From assembly GCA_024196135.1 (NCBI GenBank), contig JAMQCK010000569.1, forward strand, positions 1 through 19,896: a DNA stretch of 19,896 nucleotides. The letters are read 5' to 3'. The notes beneath the pieces are model-generated. The model made no database searches. It was given only the letters and a program-made list of their open reading frames with translations, and was not told the origin of the DNA. The position numbers were made by a program, and so were the translations under genes. The stretch comes from Pleurotus ostreatus/Saccharomyces cerevisiae fusant (Eukaryota; Opisthokonta). This document shows, in pieces, positions 1 through 11,013 of this stretch (positions are counted from its first letter, which is position 1; each line of letters starts with the position of its first letter).

Positions 1-1582
<1,582 letters not shown>

Positions 1583-2682
1583 ATATACCAATCGCCTTCT
1601 GGCTACCCAGCTGCTGCTCGGCCTTTCGCATATCCTATGCCTCCCCTCCTTCGTGTTCATGACCCCGGATCCCCTTATGTGCGCCATGTCGATTGATCGC
1701 CGCCTTTCCCGCTCCTCTCCCCCTCATGACTTCCCGTTCCTGTCCCGTCTACCCTTCGCCTCGTCATAACACTGTCTCGTCTCTCGTCTCGCCCCATCAA
1801 TCTCTACGTCGTCGTCGTCGCATTGCACGTTACATTCGCATCGCAGTATCTTATTCAACGTGCATCGCATTCGCATTGTCAGTCCTCGCCGCAATACCTG
1901 TTTTCCTATACCCCGCACTCGTCTCTCACATTACATGTATTGCGCACCCATTCCGGCGTTCTGCTTCGCCGACTAGGCGTTCTTCGTACTTGGTGCCGAC
2001 CAGACGTTACCAGTACCTACTGCGCCCTCCCGGCGTTCGTCTCCGCGCCGACCAGCGGCGCCCTATACGCCGAACAACGTTTCGCTACGATGTTTTCCCA
2101 TGGACTGACTGACTTATAGATCATATACATTCGACATAGAGATTTACGCAGTACACGCACCCCTGTACTTCTAGCGACGAGACACCTACCCTCTTACTCT
2201 TCTTATCCTACTTCGCTGCCGTGTGTTATCTAGATACTGACACCTATATTTTACATGTACATGAGTCAATGAGAGGATGTGAAAGGCAGCTTTGGTGTGG
2301 TTCGTGTGTGGAAGTTTGTGCTACTCTCGTGCTGAGATGAGTGAACGCTCGATGTGCGACATGCGATGAAGCTGCCCAATCCGACCAGAGCTGGAGAAGA
2401 TCACGAGAAGAAGAAAAGGAAGGAAAGATTGTGATCAATGATCATACAGTATGAAGACTTATACACACTCGCATCTTGCTTCCTCCTTGTGGCCGTTGGC
2501 CGTGCGCCCTCACTCGCGCATGTTACTATCAGGTAGAAGCGAGGCCTACAGGAAGAGAACATCAGCCAGCAATCCCTAGCTAAGAACTGAACTTTTGTCC
2601 CTTCCAGATTTGCATTGCCGTCCTTCTACTGTCGGTTCCTTTCCCTTCAGTGACAGTAGCGCACCGCCTGCTTTATCCTGTT
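1583..2682. other. Long convergent intergenic region
   Basis: About 1.1 kb separates the helicase stop from the stop of the first F-box gene; the two genes converge here, so it should hold both 3' UTRs. The first part is pyrimidine-rich, with a short TCG microsatellite near 1808-1819 and three imperfect repeats further on. Frames here are short and show no family resemblance. I see no gene in it. Confidence 0.6.
1955..2058. repeat. Three imperfect GGCGTTC...GCCGAC(C/T)AG repeats
   Basis: The string GGCGTTC followed within about 10-20 nt by GCCGACTAG or GCCGACCAG occurs at about 1955, 1976 and 2033. The copies differ in inner spacing and sequence, so this is a weak, degenerate repeat. No function can be inferred. 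Confidence 0.35.
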
Positions 2683-4144
2683 CTACGCCTCACTCGATGC
2701 TCTGCTCTCATACACGATCTCCACCAGATTTGGAAACAGGGCGTTGATGAGCCGGACCGCTTCCTCCACCAGCTCCTCCTTAAAGGGCGACTGGCCCACC
2801 CATAAGGTCTCCAGAGCGTGAGTGCTTGTCTCCGAATCGAGCAGGGTGTCCTGCATAGGCTGCTGTACTATGAGAGGGATCTGAAGCTTGCGGAGGTTGG
2901 GGCAGTGGCGCGCGTAGTGTACGAGGGCACCGGGTGTTGCGTATGTCTCGACGGCGAATATCTCCGGGGTGAGCTTGAGGATCTCGAGAGCTGGCCACCA
3001 CGAGCTGACCTCGGCGTGCTCCACGTCAGTCAGCATCGTACAATCCGTCGTCTTCATCTCCACGTGCGACAGGCGTCTGAAGGCAGCAAGCGGCTGCAAA
3101 TGCTCGAAGCGCAGCGTTGCGACTCGACAACCTCTGGGTGCGTGGAGGCGCAGATGGCGCAGATTGTCGTGTGGGATGTGGCGGTAGAGGGCTTGCATGA
3201 GAGGCGTTAGTTGCCCAGCGTGCGTGCAATTGAGGCCATTGCCGATTAGGGTTTCTAGCGACGGAAGACGAGAGGAGCAGATGAGGACAGTGATAACATC
3301 CGGAGTGACGGCGCGCATGGTCAGGGAGCGAAGTGAGAGGAAACGGAGCATGGGCGAAGGTGGAAGCGCAAGATCATAGACGACCTCGCCAAAGCCCATG
3401 TCAAGAACCTCTAGCGATGATAGCTGGGCGAGACTTGGCAGTAGATCAGGGCGGTACACGGGCAGCTCTATGTTGACTGTCCGCACACTGGTCCATGTAC
3501 CAAGGAGCGTGCGGAGCAGCAGAGATGCATGTGCCTCCGTGCATCTGACAGTGTACACACCAAAATGGAAATTGGCGCCCTTCAAAGCGGGGGAGGTAAA
3601 TCGTGGCGATGTGACGAGCGCAAGCAGCTTGCTGGAGATCGTGTCCGTCTTGCCAGCGTCGTAGAGTAGGTATATCTCGAAATGAAGCTGGCGTAGGCTA
3701 GGCAGCAGGCATTGTGCGGGTGGGCATGCGAAAATTGCATGCACGGCTTGCAGGGGAAAGTCTGTCCAAAATTCACGGAGGGCGTAGTCCGTGCGAATTG
3801 TGAGATCTTTCACGAGGCACGAACGCGCGTAGACGGGTATCCAATCTTCCTCCGTCAGTGGTCGCAGGCAGGTCTAAAAGATGATTATGAGTTGCACGGG
3901 ATACGCGGTCGTTACTTTCTACCTGAAGAAGTTTGCCATCGGCGGAGTCCATCCAGCTCCACACTCCTTCCGGCATGAGGGCGATCAGAGGCAGAATGCC
4001 AGTCAAACTCTCCCATATGATAGACGTAGCCACAGCCTGCCAGCCCTTCGAGACGCGGGCAAACTGCGTGACGTCATGCCTCTCCAGGCGCGAGTCTCTG
4101 AAGATGAGGTCCAAAAGCTCGTTGGGAACGCGAGATGAAGCCAT
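2683..4144 (-). CDS. F-box protein with leucine-rich C-terminal region
   Basis: Predicted 470-aa F-box protein; proteins of this kind bind Skp1 in SCF ubiquitin ligases and recruit substrates. Exon 1 is 4144-3923 and exon 2 is 3873-2683, separated by a 49-nt phase-0 intron (GTAGAA...TTTTAG). Splicing is needed because both frames run into stops in the intron. The F-box is at residues 5-50 (VPNELLDLIFRDS, then VSKGWQAVATSIIWESL). The rest is leucine-rich with irregular repeats such as LRHLRLHAP and LSSLEVLDMG, the common architecture of large F-box families in agaric fungi. The start is the first ATG in a frame that stays open upstream without another ATG, and its context is ACCATGG. The substrate cannot be guessed. 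Gene and F-box calls are strong; the LRR-type fold is inferred. Confidence 0.9.
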
Positions 4145-4821
4145 GGTGTAAGACGGTGAAGGAACTATAAGAGCGAGGTCGGAAGAAGTGCTGTGTATTT
4201 CTTCAGTAACCTGGATAAGAGGCAGAGAGAAAACGCACAACGAACACAAGATGTCGAGCACGGTGCTTATCACGGATGAAGTAATTGTGGTTGTCCAGCC
4301 GTTTGTGAAAGATGCAAGAGCTGCGGGTCGGGAATCGGAGGGCACAACCGAGCTGGTTGAGGACAAGAGGGGAAGACACCGGTTCGTGTTCGGCTGCGAC
4401 GCCGTCCTGTCGCGTGGCACACGAGCATAAGTATTGACGTGTGTTTGACTTTGCGGTCGAAGAGGTACTAAAATGAGAGACACGGTCGTACTTGGCAGTC
4501 TAATCAAAGGCTCGATCGAGTATCAGGGAATCGGGGGTCGTGGCCATTGGACTCCACACTGAGGTCCGGTACGACTGCTGGTAGCTTGGCCTGGTTTGAC
4601 GGGGAGAGGGCTCAGCCGACCCACATACAGAAAAGGCAATGAAGATGATTTATACTTCCCGATACATATCTACTGTACAGTTCATGAGCGGTTCACCCTC
4701 GCGCATACAGCTCCGCATGAAAGCCTGGCCTCAACAGGAACACGCCGCCAGCCCGAGTTCCAAAGAGGATGATTCCCTCAGTCTCGCTGAACGTGCAATG
4801 GGTGATGTCGTCTGGTCGAAT
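4145..4821. other. Intergenic region between the two F-box genes
   Basis: The 677 nt hold the promoter of the first F-box gene and the 3' UTR of the second, both transcribed on the - strand. The frame upstream of ATG 4144 is open for about 360 nt but contains no ATG, so I treat it as chance openness rather than coding sequence. No RNA gene or repeat was seen. Confidence 0.6.
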
Positions 4822-7035
4822 TCAGTACGGGAGGGGAGGGGGGTATGAAGCATTCGCACCTCGTAGATCGTAGGACTCTAGCGTGAAGACGGCCGCCCCT
4901 GTCATCTCACGAGGCGCTTCCACGGCCAGCTGGTGGGATGCGTCGCGAGCATCTGAAGTGGCAGAACCCGAGCCCCCATCGACAGCACCTTCCGGCCTTG
5001 CACCACCAGTCTGCGACACACCATTGCCATCCATCTCCCCAACGCTATGGCCCGACCCTCCCGCATCCTCCTCCACCGGCGTCACCTCCACCATACTCTC
5101 CCTCCAATCCCACGCAAAGATCTCCCTCAACGTACTCCCGCGCCTCCTCTCCACCCACACCGCCCGCCTCGCGCGAGGGCCCAGCGCAAAGGCGCTCACA
5201 AAGCCGCGCGCGGAGACAATCTGGTACTGCGACTCGGCGCGAGCGGCTTGGTGGAGGGTGGTGGTAGTTTGTTGGGGTTGGGCGAAGGATGAGGTAAGGT
5301 GGCCAAAAGACGCGGTCGGTTGGTGTGCGTGGTGGGATCCAGCAGACGACGCGAGAGTGGACGACGGCGCGGCGAGAGGGGGCATCATCGGTCGCGCCGG
5401 TCCGCCGCGCAGGAGCGGGCGAGAGGAGCCAGGCACCGTATGGTGCGACGAGCCGCGCCCTTGGCCGCCGCGTATGAGGGGAGGCGGTCCCCCATGCATC
5501 ATAGCCTGCCGCGTGAGGTGCTTCTGCAACGCCGAACCGCTCTTCCGCGGCAGCTTGAGATCCTGCTGCGTGCTCATAGACATAGCGTACACGCCGCGGA
5601 GGCGGACGTCGAGGAGGGGGAGGGGCACGTCGTGGATGGTGGGTAGCGAAGACTTGCGCTTCTCGTTGGCGCTTGTAGCGTGGTCGGGGAAGACAAGCGT
5701 TACGTCGAATAGGAAGAGCCCCTGCAGCACCTCGTTCGCCAGGATTTGCAAGTCGTACGTATCTAGCGCGCCAGGGCGTTGCGTGAGGGCGGAGACGGAG
5801 ACCTGGCGGAAAGAGTTCCCAGGAAAGGCGTGCTGGACACATGGTGGAGGTTCGGGAGCGACGTGAGAGACTCGGTTTGCTCTGGAGGGACGATCGGTCT
5901 GCGCTGAGCTGGAATTGCGATGCGATGCTCGAGGGTCCGTGGTAGATGCCTCGGGATCTCCCGAGAATAGCGGATTCGCGTATACCTGCACTGACCGTGC
6001 GCGGACGACAAGGACATGCTCGCACACGAGGCGGATGGCAACGATGCCGTTCCAGAGTTCCTCGAGGTCCTCGCGTTCGGTGGAGATGCTGGCGTATCGG
6101 ATGGGTTCCTGCTCTTGCGCTGGATCTGATGAATTCGCGTTCAGTAAAGCGTACACAACCAAGGTGCAGGTTACTCACCTGAAGCTGCAAGATCTGGTGG
6201 ATATCTGACGATGTCCACCATCCCCGGTCGACTGAACGCGATTTGACGTGTTTCTGGGTCGATGCATTGTACGGTGCGTTGAGCGGGGTCATTGGGTATG
6301 GACACGAAGGAGGAGGTTGGCCGGACGTTGTACTTGGGTACGCGTAGTTGGACGCGGAAGACCTCTGAGTTGCGCTCGGCACTCTGCCCGCTAGAAGGGT
6401 ATATTAGTACACTCAAATAGTCCAGCCGCTACCGAAAGTCTGACGCACCTCATGCCATTCGTCAACACCACCACCAAGTTCTTCCCATCCTCCACCGCCG
6501 CCGCGTACGACGTCCATCTCGCCGTCTCCGCGAAGCTGAGGACTGCGATCCGCTTGTGGTCCTCCGTGCCGATATACCACACCTCCACCGAGCTCACGCG
6601 CACGATGAGCAGCCACTGCTCCTGCAAAAGCTCCAGACCGAGCAGCGGGTCCTTCGTGTCCCTGCCCTGGAGGATGTTCTTCGGCGGCTGCGATCGTTGG
6701 CGGAGCCATGCGCGCCCGATGTCTGCGTAGTGTCTGACGAGGGTCTTAGGGTCATGAGAGGAGTCGGGAGAGAGGACGTCGTGGGGGATGGGGTACACGG
6801 GGGCGAGGGAGTCGCGGAGGAGGGTGATCCAGAGGATGTTCTGCTGAGTGATGGCGTGCAGGCGGGTGCAGGTCTGGAGAAGGGGACCGGCTTAGGTTAT
6901 GCGTGCTATAGAGCCGACTTGAGCACGCACGCATCCGAGGCTGAGTACATCCCGTACGCTACAGATTGCCACGATCTGTAGGATGATCTCCTCGGGAAGG
7001 GCGGCGAATACGGTGGACTCGCGATCGGTGTTCAT
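4822..7035 (-). CDS. F-box protein, four exons, 681 aa
   Basis: Second F-box gene, unrelated in sequence to its neighbour beyond the F-box. Exons are 7035-6931, 6873-6449, 6390-6179 and 6125-4822; introns of 57, 58 and 53 nt all have good donors (GTGCGT, GTGCGT, GTGAGT) and CAG or TAG acceptors. The exon sum is 2046 nt, an exact number of codons. The F-box spans residues about 11-52 (LPEEIILQIVAICSVRDVLS, continuing across the first intron into TCTRLHAITQQNILWITLL). The middle has hydrophobic beta-like strands (WLLIVRVSSVEVWYIG, LVVVLTNGM, EHVLVVRARSVQVY), as in agaric F-box proteins whose C-terminus resembles a propeller. A Pro/Gly/Gln/His-rich, probably disordered stretch follows in exon 4. 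Likely an SCF substrate receptor; the substrate is unknown. ATG 7035 has A at -3. Confidence 0.88.
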
Positions 7036-7420
7036 GTTTGCGTGGTATGGGCCGTCTACGCTCAGCAGTATTTAATATTCCCAGTGCAAGTCCGCGCAGG
7101 AGGTCGCCGATCCTCTGCACTTCTCTGCTGTCGCCAGGCTGTTGCAGGCAAGGTCAAGGTGTGTGTCATGATCGCCGGTATGTGATCACACAGTGATCAC
7201 TGTGATGTTGATAGCTCCCAAAGGTAAGATAAGTGTTGAAGTACGTTGTTGAACCTGTCCCCTCTCCCGCAATTCTGAGTAAGATAGCCAGATCCAAATC
7301 ACCACAAAATGGCCAAGGCAGAATGGTATTGGCCGGTCATCTTTCTCACGGCCCCGATAGATCAGAAGGTGAGAGGTATGAACTCCCGTGAGTTCTCGTC
7401 CAGCCTTACATAGAATGCCT
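7036..7420. other. Promoter region of the second F-box gene
   Basis: This 385-nt stretch lies between the FunK1 gene's stop and the F-box start, so it carries one 3' UTR and one promoter. Apart from the paired palindromes annotated separately, nothing specific is seen. Confidence 0.55.
7181..7202. promoter_or_regulatory. Two abutting perfect palindromes around TGATCA
   Basis: TGTGATCACA (10 nt, 7181-7190) is followed without a gap by CAGTGATCACTG (12 nt, 7191-7202). Both are perfect palindromes sharing the core GTGATCAC. They lie about 150 bp upstream of the F-box ATG at 7035. Twin dyads in a promoter could bind a dimeric transcription factor; no particular factor can be named from the sequence. 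Confidence 0.35.
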
Positions 7421-9554
7421 TCAACTACATACCACAACCGTTGCCCTCTCCAAGGAGTCCATCTCCTGGTACGCCAGCATCAGCTCGTTCCGAGCCATAA
7501 GTATCCCAAAGTGCATGTACTCCATCCAGTCGGAAGGCAAAGCCGTGGAAAGGCGAGTCTCCACTTCGTCTTCGTCGGTGATGAATCGCTGTCGTTGACT
7601 AGCATTCATCGTGCCGGAGAAAAGTTGGGTATACAAGCTCTTGTCTTTACCAGGTTGGTAGTCGGATTGCAATGTAGTGTGACGGCCAAGGAGCCAAAGC
7701 GCGATCCACCAGACGGATTCGAGGTCGTGAACTGGGGAGTATTTCCAGGGATTAGATTGCTGGATGCCTTTCTGCCGGTTTTTTGCTAGCTCGCGGAGAG
7801 ATGCGGCGGACTTCGCGCGCACCCGCTTCGGAATGAGGTGTGTTCCGAGCATGACCTCGACGGCCATAAAGTTAGCAGTACCCTGCGGCTGTACATAAGC
7901 ACACGCAGCGTTGGTACGATCAATGAAGCGTACCATCCTCGCGCCCCGACGAGCTTGCAGCTGACTGCTATGAGTAACGTACTCGAAATCTGCAAGGACA
8001 CCCTGCCCATCGAGCTCGAGAACGTTGAAAGGGCTCATGTCGTGATGACAGTAGCCGACCTGATGAAGCACAAAAAGTCCTGCAAGAAATATTAGCGCAC
8101 GACTTCGTTGCATGATGATCCGTCATACCATAGGCGGCGTCCGCCAGTGATCCAAATGCCTTAGACGCGGTCCTAATCTTGTCCAAAGGTGTCCCAAGCC
8201 GCATCACTGTACGATGGTGCGCGCGCGCTCTGATCTGTCGTTGTGCTTGAGATCCATCAGAGGAAACACAAAGTGTGGGACATGCAAGAGGTAATTTGAA
8301 TTGGTACCCTCCGAGCATGACTTCGACCGTATCGTCGTCGCGTCCATCCTCGACCGCGACCCCGCTAATATGAATACAAAAAAACTCGTGCGGTCGAGTC
8401 CCACTTCGCCGTGCCTCGGGTCAATCGGAGACTTGAGCTCGGGCTGTTGCCACCGTGTCTCATCAAGGTCGTCGGGTTGCTCTGGCGGCGCCGTGTACTG
8501 GGACCAATCGTGCTCATGTACCGCCTTGATGATATCGTTATAGACGTCGAACTCGAGCGCGTGCCCTGCCTCCAGCCAGTTGTCCTTGATGGCGTAGATG
8601 GCCTTCTTCTCGGGGTCACCCTCCTTGTAGGCGCTGAAGACGTGTGTGTAGCGTCCGTGTACGTTGTGCGCGGCATGGTCTGACAGGAGGCCTGTCGTGA
8701 TGTACGCATCCTGGTCCACCTCGATACGATAGGAAGGTGATTCGTTGGCTATGTCGTGCGGCACCCTCTGGATGGTATGATCATAGCCTAGCTGCGAAGA
8801 GGTCGCGAAGGCCAGACGAGCGCAGATGCCAGCGAGAGTGCGATAATCCTGCCAGCGACGGTGAGTAGATGATCCCAGGGAATGTCACAATGCGACCACA
8901 TACCGTTTTGACGTGAAGTGGCTCGCTGACGATGGTGATTGACCTATTCATGTGCCAGAGGCGGACTTGCGCGGTCTCGAGGCTCATGCCGAAGACAAAA
9001 CGGCGACGAGGATCGTAGCGCATTAGTTGCGCCATATGAAGGAGGACTAACGGAATATTCCGGTGTACAGGGGTGAGCAGAAGGTCAGCATGAATTTGAA
9101 AGGCGATAGCACTGACGCCCATTTCATTGTCGGAGTCCGGCTCCTCGGTCGAATGCATCGCTGGCTGCTCGAAAACCACAACATGGATTCCGTCGCGCCC
9201 CAAGTCGGCGAGCGCAGATCCAGAGCCGGGCTTGGTCTCAGGCCTTGTCTTGAGCGAGGCTTTCGGCCTCAGACCACCATCAATTTCGACGCAACATGCA
9301 GTGACCAGCGTCGCGAAGTTCTCCAAGCTAGAGTCAACCGTGAACTTTGCGTCTGAAGCTATAACGCAATCGCCTTTTGCTCGAGCGGACGTCTTTCCTG
9401 ATAGCTTTTTGACAAATCAGTCAATGTCGACCGGGGGAGGCGGCAGGACATAGGTCAGGAACACCGCGACCGGGATCTCGAGCGCAAAGCGCGTCGTGAT
9501 CGCCGGAAGGGACCACTTCCATATTCTCAGCGCGTCGGCGTCTGTTGATCCCGC
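7421..9554 (-). pseudogene. FunK1-type fungal protein kinase gene with an in-frame stop
   Basis: Member of the FunK1 family of fungal-specific protein kinases, expanded in agaricomycetes. Family hallmarks in order: an N-terminal IPVAVFLTYVLPPPP segment; RYDPRRRFVFGMSLETAQVR and RLWHMNRS; a VAIK-like lysine in YAIKDNW; RAHHRTVMRLGTPLDKI; the catalytic loop HHDMSPFNVL; LADFEY in the DFG position; GTANFMA; and HDLESVWWIALW. Introns inferred on the - strand: 8903-8849 (phase 0), one ending at 8365 with uncertain donor (8453 or 8432 both keep phase), and 8128-8080 (phase 1). In the first exon the frame is broken by TGA at 9419-9417, between PVDID and FVKKLSG, while coding resemblance continues on both sides. 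A 45-nt in-frame removal (9449-9405, GTCCTG...AAAAAG) would bypass it, but its donor and acceptor are poor. The 5' end is unresolved: the frame closes at 9557, and a candidate ATG at 9695 would need an extra exon and a frame change. It is either a recently decayed copy or a gene with unusual splicing. Confidence 0.75.
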
Positions 9555-9988
9555 TCAGACGGGCGAGGAACTGCAGCTGGCGCGAGAGCCCAGAGTAGCC
9601 TGAGGGTAGGTGATGGACGGAAAGAACAAATGAGGCATCGAACGAGATCACATTGTGGCCACTCATCACCTTTCCCACGGCGGATCACTTGCCATACGCG
9701 GATGAATAGACCGAGTGCCCGCTCTGTTCTGGTACATGCACTTTCGCTGGATGCCTCTGCTTACCATTTCCTAGTTCAGTACCAGCCCAAATGACGTTAC
9801 TTGCTCTTGACCTTGCCCAGAGAATACGGTACTGCGTCAGACCTTGGGACTGCGCCAACGATGTCGAGCCGGTACCTGGCTACATCATTGTAAGGCTTGT
9901 ACATCATAGACAGTTTCAAGCGCACAAAAGAGAAGAAAATGGAGATGTACAACATCTGTCAAACCAGCAGTGGAAGAAGGTTCTCGCC
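9555..9988. other. Region between the FunK1 gene and the Sds3-like gene
   Basis: These 434 nt may hold the missing 5' exon of the FunK1 gene. A candidate start at 9695 reads MASDPPWE before a GTGATG donor, but the joined frame does not match the next exon. They also include the 3' UTR of the Sds3-like gene. No other gene is supported. Confidence 0.45.
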
Positions 9989-10900
9989 CTAAGCTACGGT
10001 CCGCGGCGCGCCCACCGCCTGCCTTCTTCGCTTGCTTGCGCGCCGGATCTCCCCCAAGTCCTGCTCAATATCCTGCTCCTTGCATCCCACGAGATGCACC
10101 ACCGCCTGCCCTAGCGCCATCTTGTTCCCCGCGCCACCCGCACCCCGCTTCCCCTTCCCCTTCGCGCTCGCCGCTGCCGCGGCACCCCCCGCAGGCGCCC
10201 CGCTCACCAACGCCAGCGCAAACGGCGACGGGATCTCGTCAATGCTCAGCGATAGCGGGTCGCGGAACGGCCCCGCCGTAATCCCCGCGTCCCGCTGCGC
10301 GCCAGGCGTCGCCCCGCCCGCCGCCGCGTCCGGCGTGTCCGCGCCCGTGCCCCCGCGCCGCAGCTTGCGCGTCACGTCCACGCGCGCGCCGGCGCCCTCG
10401 CCCGCGGCGCCTTCAGACTCCTTCTCCTCGCGTGCCCGGCGGCGCCGCTCGGCGATGCCCTCGCGCATGCGGGCTGCGACGCGCTCGCGGCCGGCGCGCC
10501 ACTCGCCTTCGACGCGGGCGCGCTCGTCGGAGTAGGCAGCGCGGACGCAGTCCAGTGCGTGCTTTTCTTCGAAGTCGAGGGCGGAGAGGGCGGCGGAGCG
10601 CTCGAGAGAGTAGGGCAGGAGGCGGAGGCGATAGAGAGGGTGATCGGCTGGGCGGGTGGCCAGTGTCGCGGATGCTGCCGCGAGGGCTGTCGTGGTTTCG
10701 GCGAAGGCGCGGCCGCTGTGTACAAGAGGGGTGTCAAGAGTGGAAGCGGACGGCGGACATGGGGCAAGGGTGAGTGAACTGATCAGAACATGTTCGCGTG
10801 GAGCAGCAAGCACAACGCACTCATCGCGGCGGTCGCTCATCTCCTTGCCTAGCTTGCCAGACAGGTCCTTCCTCTTCTTGTCCTTCTTCCCCTCCTCCAT
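9989..10900 (-). CDS. SDS3: Sds3-like subunit of the Sin3 histone deacetylase complex
   Basis: Likely homologue of Sds3/SUDS3, a nuclear scaffold subunit of the Sin3-Rpd3 histone deacetylase co-repressor complex. Evidence is the order of features: a basic start (KKDKKRKDLSGKL), a helical segment (LYRLRLLPYSLERSAALSAL), a long charged coiled-coil with acidic and basic repeats ending in RRRRAREEKE, the family's VTRKLRR motif, then a C-terminal acidic helix (CKEQDIEQDLGEIRRASKRR) like the end of SUDS3. Best splicing is 10900-10821 joined to 10715-9989 through a 105-nt intron (GTGCGTTG...TACACAG), giving 268 aa. A 42-nt intron ending at 10779 also keeps the frame. ATG 10900 has a poor context (T at -3) and lies just after an acceptor-like TTTGACAG, so the true N-terminus may be upstream, possibly joined to the repeat protein annotated next. 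Confidence 0.78.
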   Translation of the reverse strand: MEEGKKDKKRKDLSGKLGKEMSDRRDECVVLAAPREHVLISSLTLAPCPPSASTLDTPLVHSGRAFAETTTALAAASATLATRPADHPLYRLRLLPYSLERSAALSALDFEEKHALDCVRAAYSDERARVEGEWRAGRERVAARMREGIAERRRRAREEKESEGAAGEGAGARVDVTRKLRRGGTGADTPDAAAGGATPGAQRDAGITAGPFRDPLSLSIDEIPSPFALALVSGAPAGGAAAAASAKGKGKRGAGGAGNKMALGQAVVHLVGCKEQDIEQDLGEIRRASKRRRQAVGAPRTVA

Positions 10901-11013
10901 GGAGCCTGTCAAATATAGGATGTAGACAACAATGCAAGTTCAGCGTGCAGGGATGCCGAAGACGCGTGGATCATCGAAGGGTCAAGGGTATCGTCGATAA
11001 AGAGGTCGCAGAT

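Noticed and set aside
4145..4507. N-terminal extension of the first F-box protein in the open upstream frame
   Set aside because: There is no ATG in the extension, its composition is unlike the protein, and ATG 4144 has an ideal ACCATGG context directly before the F-box.
5045..6382. Alternative long frame overlapping the second F-box gene on the same strand
   Set aside because: It is Arg/Pro-rich with no domain, and the correct exons in the other frame join to an exact codon total with an intact F-box.
8204..8320. Frameshift in the FunK1 gene where one frame ends RTIVQ and another reads HHRTVMRLGTPLD
   Set aside because: The second frame already matches the family upstream of the overlap (EDGRDDDTVEVML, then RAHHRTVM). 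A phase-2 intron ending at 8365 (TTTTTTTGTATTCATATTAG) explains the change without a frameshift.
10032..10535. Pro/Ala/Ser-rich + strand frame opposite the Sds3-like gene
   Set aside because: It is a shadow of the GC-rich antisense coding sequence; the - strand frame carries the recognisable VTRKLRR and coiled-coil features.
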